Of a stretch of 21,197 bases of DNA, positions 6,915-12,028 are shown piece after piece. Below the pieces are notes generated by a model. The model had not been told where the DNA came from and ran no database searches. It was given only the letters and a program-made list of their open reading frames with translations. A program made the position numbers and the translations under genes. Source of the DNA: a virus; the IMG/VR virus record IMGVR_UViG_3300046524_000338, positions 1 to 21,197 of that record; one strand, given 5' to 3'. Position 1 is the stretch's first letter, and each line of letters starts with the position of its first letter.

Positions 6915-9044
6915 TTAATTCCTGCGTTGGGAGAGCACGCGCATTGCACTACGGCGCCCAGAAACAACTCTCCCGCCAGAGGGCGGGAGATTGGGTGGTT
7001 CGACGGGTGGTTCGGGGGCCGGACTGATCCCGTCCGTTTCGGGAGCGGGATCTGTCTCGGACTGATCGGGCTCGGGCGGGTCAAACAACGCCCCCTGACG
7101 GATCTGTGCATCAAGCCCTGCCCAATCTTGCTCCCGCATCAAGTGCGTTTTCAGGGAGCGGGCCGCGTGCAACGCATACGTTTCACAGTCAGTACCTTCG
7201 TTCGGTTGGCCGGCCTTTTTCTGCCAGACCTTGCGGTAGTGGTGTCGCCGGCTGGGCGCTTTCACTTCGGCGGTGATTTGCCGGAAATAATCCGGACGCA
7301 CCGTTTTGTAAAAGTGCATCCGACCAGGGCCATCACCGGTTAACGGCAGACGGCCCTCAATCCACAGATCCTTGGCCCGCGAGGTACCGACAATGTAAGG
7401 GCGCAGACCGTACTTCGAGGCCTTTTGCTCTTTGTCAGTGTCAACACCCTGCCGAGGCGCGCTGAAGATTTCCCGGCGTTCATCGTCGCGGGTATTGCCA
7501 CGTTCGCTCGCGCCCTTGATCGCCATCACGCCGTTGCGCTGATGCTTCCGGCAAAACGCATAAGCCGCGTCCTGGGTGATGGTGCCGTCCGAGGTATCCA
7601 GCGAAACCGCTAAAACTCTCAGCTTGGCGCCGCAGGCGTGTGAAATCGGCGCAAACAGCAACTTTTCCAGATCCAGCCAGACGCCCTGGTCAGGCAGCAC
7701 CACCTCGCCGTAGATCTCGCCCCAGTAGATCAGCCAGGATTCCTCGCCTCGGCCCCAGGCCCGCATCACCAACGCCAGGCGATCGTGCTGCACGTCGACG
7801 CCGGCGGTGATCACCAGGCCCCCCATGGGCACAAACATCTCCGGGTAGTCCTCTGCCCGCTCAGCCAATTTATCGGCCTCTGGCAGATCGGATTTGTACT
7901 CGTAGGCACGGCCCTGTTTCTGGTTGACGAACTTGATCAGCAACGACAGGTTGCCAATCGACGCCTGGTGTTCGGCGTTAAGTTTCTCCCGCACGATGTC
8001 GGCCAGGCTGGTACCGGGCAGGCACGCGTACAGTTCGTTCAGCTCAATGAATCCAGCACGACCGGCAAAGGGTTTGGTGGGCACCCAGCCGCAATAGGGG
8101 TCGCCCGCGTCAATCGCGTTGAACACCGTGTTGCGGATGTTCTCTTTGCGCTGGTAGTCGTCCCAAATCTCGCCACAGTGAGGGCAACCGTAGCCGGCGG
8201 TCTCTGGATCCGCACGGCCGTAGATTTCGTGCGGCTGGGCATCCTCTTCAATGTCCAGCCACTTGATATGGGCGAAATCCAGCACATGCGACTTGTCGCA
8301 CGCGTGGCAGATGATCGGCAACACCCGGCAATCGGTCTGGGCCAAGCGCGCTTCGGTCTTGCTCGCGCCCTTGATCGCCGGCGTACCGCCCACCAGCATC
8401 TTGGAGCCGGGGTAGCGTTTGCCGCGCTCCTCCAGCAGGGCGATCGCATCACCCTGCCCCTTTACGTCATCGCTGGTGTCGTCCGGTTCTTCCACCACCG
8501 ACAAGCCCACCGAGGACGTGGACTTGACGTTGCCGGGAGAGTTCGACGCTACCAGCTTGAGGAACCCGCCCGGGAAGGTCTTATGGTCCCAACGGTTGCC
8601 CGAGGTGCGGCTGACGTCGACCGGCATCAGCTTGGCCACCTCAGTGTTCGCCGTCACACCGAACTTGAGCTTTTCATCGTGGAAGTTTTTGCCGTCTTTT
8701 TCCTTGGCGAACAGGATCATGATCGGACGCGGCAGATTGTGGATGAACTTGAACAGGTAGCCGATCAAGAACCATGTCCAGCCGATCTGCGCCGCTTTCA
8801 TCAGGTCGACCTCGCTAACCCGGGGATCATCCAGGGCAGCGGCAACGCCGAGGAAGTAAGGCGTGTACTGGAAATCGTAGAGGCCGTGCAGCACGCCGCT
8901 TTCAGCAGGCAGGTAAAACTCGGTGCTCAGGTAGTGCGCGGTCGGGATGTCACGCGGCGGGTTGAATTTCCCCGCTGCTGCCGACAAGCTCCGCGCCAAG
9001 TTTTCGCGCGTAGCCTGCAATTCGCTCGGTCGTAGGTCCAGCAA
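6915..9044 (-). CDS. Terminase large subunit, lambda gpA family (start uncertain)
   Basis: The C-terminal 700 or so residues have the gpA order. A P-loop-like ATPase motif (LMKAAQIGWTW) corresponds to the lambda gpA deviant Walker A, followed by the acidic SVVEEPDDTSDD. A zinc-binding-like region has CHAC then CPHC. The nuclease domain opens at TAGVDVQHDRLALVMRAW and includes SLDTSDGTI. It cuts concatemers at cos and drives packaging ATP hydrolysis. An open frame extends to a GTG at 9176, but that part overlaps the small subunit deeply and its sequence is unlike any terminase. Conserved-looking protein begins near LLDLRPSEL, so I place the start at a TTG at 9044 (alternatives TTG at 9020 or 8987). 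All have poor ribosome sites, so it is probably translationally coupled to the small subunit. Confidence 0.85.
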   Translation of the reverse strand: MLDLRPSELQATRENLARSLSAAAGKFNPPRDIPTAHYLSTEFYLPAESGVLHGLYDFQYTPYFLGVAAALDDPRVSEVDLMKAAQIGWTWFLIGYLFKFIHNLPRPIMILFAKEKDGKNFHDEKLKFGVTANTEVAKLMPVDVSRTSGNRWDHKTFPGGFLKLVASNSPGNVKSTSSVGLSVVEEPDDTSDDVKGQGDAIALLEERGKRYPGSKMLVGGTPAIKGASKTEARLAQTDCRVLPIICHACDKSHVLDFAHIKWLDIEEDAQPHEIYGRADPETAGYGCPHCGEIWDDYQRKENIRNTVFNAIDAGDPYCGWVPTKPFAGRAGFIELNELYACLPGTSLADIVREKLNAEHQASIGNLSLLIKFVNQKQGRAYEYKSDLPEADKLAERAEDYPEMFVPMGGLVITAGVDVQHDRLALVMRAWGRGEESWLIYWGEIYGEVVLPDQGVWLDLEKLLFAPISHACGAKLRVLAVSLDTSDGTITQDAAYAFCRKHQRNGVMAIKGASERGNTRDDERREIFSAPRQGVDTDKEQKASKYGLRPYIVGTSRAKDLWIEGRLPLTGDGPGRMHFYKTVRPDYFRQITAEVKAPSRRHHYRKVWQKKAGQPNEGTDCETYALHAARSLKTHLMREQDWAGLDAQIRQGALFDPPEPDQSETDPAPETDGISPAPEPPVEPPNLPPSGGRVVSGRRSAMRVLSQRRN

Positions 9045-9444
9045 CTTTGGCCACCACTGTTCGATCAACCGTGAGTTTCTGCACGTTCTCGATTTCCTGA
9101 ATGATGCGTTCAAGGCCGCCCAGGTATTCCCGGTTTGCGAAACTGGCCCAGTCAGACAGCGCACGCTCTGCCTCACCGGAGGGGATCAGTGAGCGCAGTT
9201 TTTCGTAATACACCAACCGCCCGTTGGCTGACTTCTGCTGCAGGTCATCAATCCGCGCTCTGTTGAGCTCCTCAAGTTGGCTGCCCCCGCGCCCAGCGGC
9301 TTTAGCGCGCAGGTCGCGGATGTAGGCCGTTCGGATCTCGTCCATGCTTGCCGCTTGCCAGTCCAGAGTCAGGCCCTTGAGTACATCGCGGGCATTACGC
9401 TCGCTCATGTCCAGGTGCTCGGCGATTTCATGTTGGGTTGGCAT
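8950..9444 (-). CDS. Terminase small subunit, Nu1/DUF1441-like
   Basis: A 164-residue protein. The N-terminal 30 residues form a winged-helix DNA-binding motif (TQHEIAEHLDMSERNARDVL) like gpNu1, which binds cosB. The middle is a charged helix (EELNRARIDDLQQKSANGRL) and the rest resembles DUF1441 (ALSDWASFANREYLGGLERI). The ATG has AGGA eight bases upstream. The stop lies inside the large-subunit gene, an overlap of about 95 bases if the large subunit starts at 9044, so co-translation is likely. It recognises phage DNA ends and recruits the large subunit. The repeated GC blocks just upstream are candidate binding sites (see 9445-9652). Confidence 0.8.
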   Translation of the reverse strand: MPTQHEIAEHLDMSERNARDVLKGLTLDWQAASMDEIRTAYIRDLRAKAAGRGGSQLEELNRARIDDLQQKSANGRLVYYEKLRSLIPSGEAERALSDWASFANREYLGGLERIIQEIENVQKLTVDRTVVAKVAGPTTERIAGYARKLGAELVGSSGEIQPAA

Positions 9445-9652
9445 GGTCTGGTCCTGATGCTAGGAGGGAAGCGGAACCCCCCATATCGGGTTGAATCTGC
9501 AAAAAAGTCGGGGTTCGAATTACCCCGATGGCCCCGCTGCCTGGAAGGACCCATTGATTTTGGATCGAAGGTCGACCTGTCAAGCCAAAACCCCGACAAA
9601 TCATTGAAAAATCGCCATTTTTTGAGGAGAAATGCACGAAACCGACAAGAGG
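9445..9652. other. Terminase-proximal intergenic region: candidate cos/cosB region
   Basis: This 208-base non-coding stretch lies immediately upstream of the small terminase gene, where lambda-type phages carry cos. It holds three copies of a GC block: GTCGGGGT at 9507-9514, its complement ACCCCGAT at 9522-9529, and AACCCCGAC at 9589-9597. The first and third copies can pair over nine bases and compete with the terminator hairpin formed by the first two. Repeats in this place could be small-terminase sites like the R sites of lambda cosB. The cleavage site itself cannot be identified from sequence alone. Confidence 0.35.
9501..9528 (-). terminator. Rho-independent terminator upstream of terminase
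   Basis: On the minus strand a seven-base perfect stem TCGGGGT/ACCCCGA with a seven-base loop is followed by C and six T. It lies about 60 bases before the small terminase start, so it would stop late transcripts coming from the holin end unless antiterminated. Confidence 0.65.
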
Positions 9653-10384
9653 TCAGCCTCGCTCCATCTCCCGTGCCAGGGCACGCCGGAACAGCGGCTC
9701 GAACTCGGCCTCGGCGAGGCGATTGGCTACCCCGTAGAAGTCAAAGCGCCGCCGATACGTCGGGCGCTTGACGAAGATCAGGATGGGCCGTGCCCCGTTG
9801 CCGATCCGCTGCCAGATACCCAAAGGGCCGGTGCCGTTGCCAGGTCGACCCACGAAATAGTCCGGTGCGTTGCGGTTACGGCGCCGGCTGCGCTGAGTGC
9901 GGTTGGCCATGAAGCCCGACACCCGCTCAGCTGCTCCGAGTGCGGACAAGATCTGCACGATCTGGCCGCGACTGATATTGCCGTTGCCATCCATCCTGGC
10001 GCGCCGACCAGGGACGGCGTACATGTCAGCTGGCATCAAGCCGTAGTGGATCAGCGCTTTCTCAAATCGCTTATGTGGCCGGTTGCCACCGTCAATGTGG
10101 ACCGGCAAGTACTTGGACGCGGGCACACCCGAGCTGGCTTCGTCCTTGATCCACACACGGGCAAACAGGCGGCTGGTCGTGGCACTGCGCTTGAAGACCG
10201 AGTTGAGCGTCCACCGTGTGGGCCTATCGAACACTCGCTCAAGCTCGGCCTTCTCAGCTGCCTGGACGCGTTCGGCGGTGAAGGTCAACGCTTTGGCAGC
10301 AGCTATTGGCACCTTCGACTTGCTGAGCCCACGCATCTCCCTGACGATCTTGTCGATGTTGTCACGCATCTCAAGCCGCATCAT
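9653..10384 (-). CDS. Basic phage structural protein, possibly lambda gpZ/tail-completion related
   Basis: A roughly 243-residue, strongly basic protein. The open frame extends to a GTG at 10438, but the ATG at 10384 has AGAGG eight bases upstream and lies just past the holin stop, so it is preferred. The N-terminal part (IVREMRGLSKSKVPIAAAKA, then LTFTAERVQAAEKAELERV) resembles minor tail protein Z-like helical starts. The centre contains KYLPVHIDGGNRPHKRFEKA, then YAVPGRRARMDGNGNISRGQ, and a very Arg-rich stretch (MANRTQRSRRRNRNAPDYF). It ends with a region like RRRFDFYGVANRLAE. A virion role is likely but unproven. Its position between holin and terminase is unusual for a gpZ-like protein. 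Confidence 0.55.
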   Translation of the reverse strand: MMRLEMRDNIDKIVREMRGLSKSKVPIAAAKALTFTAERVQAAEKAELERVFDRPTRWTLNSVFKRSATTSRLFARVWIKDEASSGVPASKYLPVHIDGGNRPHKRFEKALIHYGLMPADMYAVPGRRARMDGNGNISRGQIVQILSALGAAERVSGFMANRTQRSRRRNRNAPDYFVGRPGNGTGPLGIWQRIGNGARPILIFVKRPTYRRRFDFYGVANRLAEAEFEPLFRRALAREMERG

Positions 10385-10403
10385 GGTCATTGCCTCTGGA
10401 TGG

Positions 10404-10748
10404 TTATGGTCCAGCTTCACCGTTGGCTTGCGCTTCACGCAGCCCCAGGCGCTTGGCCGCCCAGCGCTCGTACAGCCCGATCGCTACGTCTGCGCCTGCC
10501 ATGGCGGTGAGGCATCCCAGTGCGCCAGAGGTCCAGATCGACATGCCTGCTGCATACAGCAGCATGATGGCCGACACTCCGCACACCACGCAGGCGCCGG
10601 ACCGAAGGGCCAATCGGCGGATCAATGCCCAGCCACGCGTCCCTTCCTTGTCCGCTCGCCACATCTCGCCCGACACACCGCCCACAAGGGCCAGGACGAT
10701 CACTAACCAGATCGGCATTTCTGCCAGCGCTTGCTGTTCGTTCGTCAT
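10404..10748 (-). CDS. Phage holin (three transmembrane segments)
   Basis: A 114-residue protein with three hydrophobic segments: near residues 11-28 (MPIWLVIVLALVGGVSGE), near 46-69 (LALRSGACVVCGVSAIMLLY region), and near 71-93 (IWTSGALGCLTAMAGADVAI). They are separated by charged loops and followed by a charged C-terminal tail (YERWAAKRLGLREAQ). This is the three-segment layout of a class I holin and matches holin-family proteins common in Pseudomonas prophages. It would form the inner-membrane hole that times lysis. The ATG has GGAG seven bases upstream. A terminator lies about 20 bases upstream of the start. No endolysin or spanin gene follows it, so the lysis cassette is split or completed outside the window. 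Confidence 0.8.
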   Translation of the reverse strand: MTNEQQALAEMPIWLVIVLALVGGVSGEMWRADKEGTRGWALIRRLALRSGACVVCGVSAIMLLYAAGMSIWTSGALGCLTAMAGADVAIGLYERWAAKRLGLREAQANGEAGP

Positions 10749-10764
10749 TGGCCTACTCCGTAAA

Positions 10765-10791
10765 CGAAAAAGCCCTGCGCTAGGCAGGGCT
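10765..10791 (-). terminator. Rho-independent terminator between DUF2513-like gene and holin
   Basis: Minus-strand stem of eight bases, AGCCCTGC with GCAGGGCT around a five-base loop (10771-10791), followed by a run of T (complement of the A run at 10767-10770). It lies 16 bases downstream of the DUF2513-like stop and would block read-through into the holin unless antiterminated. Confidence 0.75.
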
Positions 10792-10806
10792 CAAAAACGT
10801 TGTTGT

Positions 10807-11106
10807 CTAGTGGATGGGGAGTTCACTGCTACGCGAACTCAACCTTCTGCTTCTGTCGAGATAGTTATATCCCGCATTGGTGACGCGCTGGATACGTATA
10901 TCCGGAGCTTCCCCTTCAACATTGATACAACCCAAATCTACAAGCAGCTCGATATGGCCATCCACGACTACACCGGACCAATGGACACACTCGGCGCTGG
11001 AGAATTTGCTGCGAATATCCTTGCCCGATAAATCAAGCTTCCAGTCATCGGAGTCCTTGATGCAGACGTCTAAGATTTTCACCAACAGCTTCTGATCTCG
11101 TTCCAT
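10807..11106 (-). CDS. DUF2513-like small protein
   Basis: A 99-residue protein that begins MERDQKLLVKILDVCI and has the DUF2513 signature pattern: a helical N-terminus, the centre VVVDGHIELLVDLGCINVEG, and the winged-helix-like ending IRIQRVTNAGYNYLDRSRR. Such proteins are common accessory genes in phages and often look like DNA-binding winged helices; no function is established. It is the first gene after the late promoter and the leader terminator, and it is followed by a second terminator. It could therefore be expressed from the late promoter alone or with antitermination. The ATG at 11106 has GGAA seven bases upstream. Confidence 0.65.
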   Translation of the reverse strand: MERDQKLLVKILDVCIKDSDDWKLDLSGKDIRSKFSSAECVHWSGVVVDGHIELLVDLGCINVEGEAPDIRIQRVTNAGYNYLDRSRRLSSRSSELPIH

Positions 11107-11162
11107 TTCTCAGTTCCAAAGGAAAAATTGTCTGTACGAAGTAGTACGTCTGAGGAGAAATG

Positions 11163-11191
11163 AAAAAACCCGGCGCAAAGGCCGGGTTTTT
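11163..11191. terminator. Bidirectional terminator in the late leader (tR'-like)
   Basis: A perfect seven-base stem ACCCGGC/GCCGGGT with a six-base loop (11168-11187), flanked by six A on the left and five T on the right, so it can terminate on either strand. On the minus strand it lies 35-60 bases after the predicted late transcription start near 11224 and before the DUF2513-like gene. This is the arrangement of lambda pR'-tR', which a Q protein overcomes. Confidence 0.75.
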
Positions 11192-11231
11192 GGTGAGATC
11201 GCTGTTTGCGTACCTCTTTGAACATGACTGA

Positions 11232-11260
11232 TTTATACCCCTCCAGTCCGGTGGCAGCAA
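11232..11260 (-). promoter_or_regulatory. Predicted late promoter (TTGCTG-17-TATAAA)
   Basis: On the minus strand the -10 element TATAAA (11237-11232, followed by T) is near-consensus. Exactly 17 bases upstream is TTGCTG (11260-11255), which keeps only the TTG of a -35 box. A good -10 with a poor -35 is typical of activator-dependent promoters, and a five-unit P-box lies immediately upstream. The start would be near 11224, giving a leader of about 118 bases to the first late gene. Confidence 0.6.
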
Positions 11261-11278
11261 GAGCTCAGCGCTGCCACC
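11250..11278. repeat. Nine-base inverted repeat overlapping the late promoter -35
   Basis: GGTGGCAGC (11250-11258) and GCTGCCACC (11270-11278) form a perfect inverted repeat around an 11-base centre. It spans the -35 element and the space up to the P-box. It is not followed by T in either direction, so it is better read as an operator or protein-binding site than a terminator. Confidence 0.5.
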
Positions 11279-11326
11279 CCGCAATCAACGGCAATCAACG
11301 GCAATACACCAGCAATCAACGGACAT
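11273..11326 (-). promoter_or_regulatory. P-box-like array: predicted PrtN-family binding site
   Basis: On the minus strand five tandem units with a period of 10-11 bp run from 11326 to 11273: ATGTCCGTTG, ATTGCTGGTGT, ATTGCCGTTG, ATTGCCGTTG and a decayed ATTGCGGGGTGG. Three fit the repeat pattern of the pyocin P-box as I recall it, ATTGnn(n)GTnn(n), repeated four or five times; the first has ATGT and the last has an extra base. The array lies about 12 bp upstream of the -35 of the late promoter, and the window encodes a PrtN-family protein at 17890-18210. Confidence 0.65.
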
Positions 11327-11434
11327 ATAACGTTACTGGCTCTAGCGCCGCAGGCATGGACCCTCCTGTCCCACTGATTTCAAGAGAGGCGCGACGTCTG
11401 AAACACCGATAAATCAAAGCGGCGCCCCTCCGTC

Positions 11435-11462
11435 CTACTATTTATTACTTTTTCCATGTAAA
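11435..11462 (-). promoter_or_regulatory. Weak promoter-like site upstream of the P-box
   Basis: On the minus strand TTTACA (11462-11457) is a good -35, followed 16 bases later by TAGTAG (11440-11435), a poor -10. The surrounding AT-rich stretch would favour melting. It could be a second late promoter, but the -10 is weak. Confidence 0.25.
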
Positions 11463-11480
11463 GGGAGAATTAATAAACGC

Positions 11481-11504
11481 TGCGCGTACGCGCGCGCGTA
11501 TGTG
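11481..11504. other. Alternating purine-pyrimidine tract (Z-DNA prone)
   Basis: Twenty-four bases alternate strictly between pyrimidine and purine, mostly CG steps, and include the 12-base palindrome GCGCGTACGCGC at 11482-11493. It adjoins the AT-rich stretch at 11430-11478 in the late control region. Such tracts can form Z-DNA under negative supercoiling. Confidence 0.5.
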
Positions 11505-11569
11505 GGTGTGTGCGTCACATGCGGGAAAGATGCAAAAACGGTGGGACGGTGGGCCATCATCAATTAACA

Positions 11570-11629
11570 CGCGGCGCGCAGTTGACCCACCAGCCAAAAC
11601 ACTAGCAGGCCGTACAGGGACGCGCCGCG
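11570..11629. repeat. Inverted repeat just after the Q-like gene
   Basis: CGCGGCGCG (11570-11578) and CGCGCCGCG (11621-11629) form a perfect nine-base inverted repeat with a 42-base centre, beginning three bases past the Q-like stop. There is no T run, so it is not a standard terminator. It could protect the 3' end of the early transcript or act as a Rho-related structure. Confidence 0.35.
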
Positions 11630-11632
11630 CCA

Positions 11633-12028
11633 TCAAGCTACGCGCTCCAGCAGCATGCGTGCGATCTCCAGATGTGCCGAGTGTAAGCGCGCATAGAACT
11701 GCGTTCGACCACACCCGCAGTGCGCCCATTTCTGGCGTTCTACGCTTTCACGGTTCAGGTAATGCTCTTGCACCACTTGGGACAGATGCCAGGACAGACG
11801 CTTGTTTACGATCACCTCAATGTCTGCACTCCATGGCAGCAGCATCTTCGAACCGCCGCGTGTGCCTCGAATCAATTCCCCCCGGCAATCGATCAATTGA
11901 CCCAACATACTGCTGGCAGATCCGTCAGGGCCACCGTGCATGTCGAGCGCCCACAATTTCAACATCTCATCCATTTCCGGGATCAAAATGCGGTCTCCTG
12001 CCTGGGCACCGCCGACCCTCGCTTCCAT
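11633..12028 (-). CDS. Phage antitermination protein Q-like
   Basis: The last gene of the leftward early operon. The C-terminal third (SQVVQEHYLNRESVERQKWA, then CGRTQFYARLHSAHLEIARM) has the helix-turn-helix-like, sigma-region-4-like pattern of small phage Q antiterminators. The segment before it (IEVIVNKRLSWHLSQVV) matches the helical part of that family. Q proteins load on RNA polymerase at the late promoter and let it read through terminators. The position, downstream of replication genes and facing the late control region with its terminators, is that of lambda Q. The start is uncertain: the ATG at 12028 overlaps the primase by 46 bases, and an ATG at 11965 has a better site (GGAA). Confidence 0.7.
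   Translation of the reverse strand: MEARVGGAQAGDRILIPEMDEMLKLWALDMHGGPDGSASSMLGQLIDCRGELIRGTRGGSKMLLPWSADIEVIVNKRLSWHLSQVVQEHYLNRESVERQKWAHCGCGRTQFYARLHSAHLEIARMLLERVA

Larger units (their letters stand above)
11107..11632. other. Gene-free late control region
   Basis: These 526 bases hold no convincing gene. They contain, read leftwards, an inverted repeat after Q (11570-11629), a Z-DNA-prone alternating tract (11481-11504), a weak promoter-like site (11435-11462), the P-box (11273-11326), an inverted repeat (11250-11278), the main late promoter (11232-11260) and a leader terminator (11163-11191). No other structure was seen at 11327-11434. Confidence 0.7.

Noticed and set aside
9507-9529. 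tRNA T-arm-like string GGGGTTCGAATTACCCC
   Set aside because: No acceptor, D or anticodon arm fits around it, and the loop register is off by one. On the minus strand it is a terminator stem.
11082-11225. Possible leader peptide or 47-codon ORF starting at 11225 on the minus strand
   Set aside because: It starts at or before the predicted transcription start, has no ribosome site and runs through the terminator and into the next gene.
11281-11321. Short direct repeats GCAATCAACG that could suggest a CRISPR or iteron array
   Set aside because: The units are 10-11 bp with no spacers, and there is no replication gene next to them. They fit a P-box much better.
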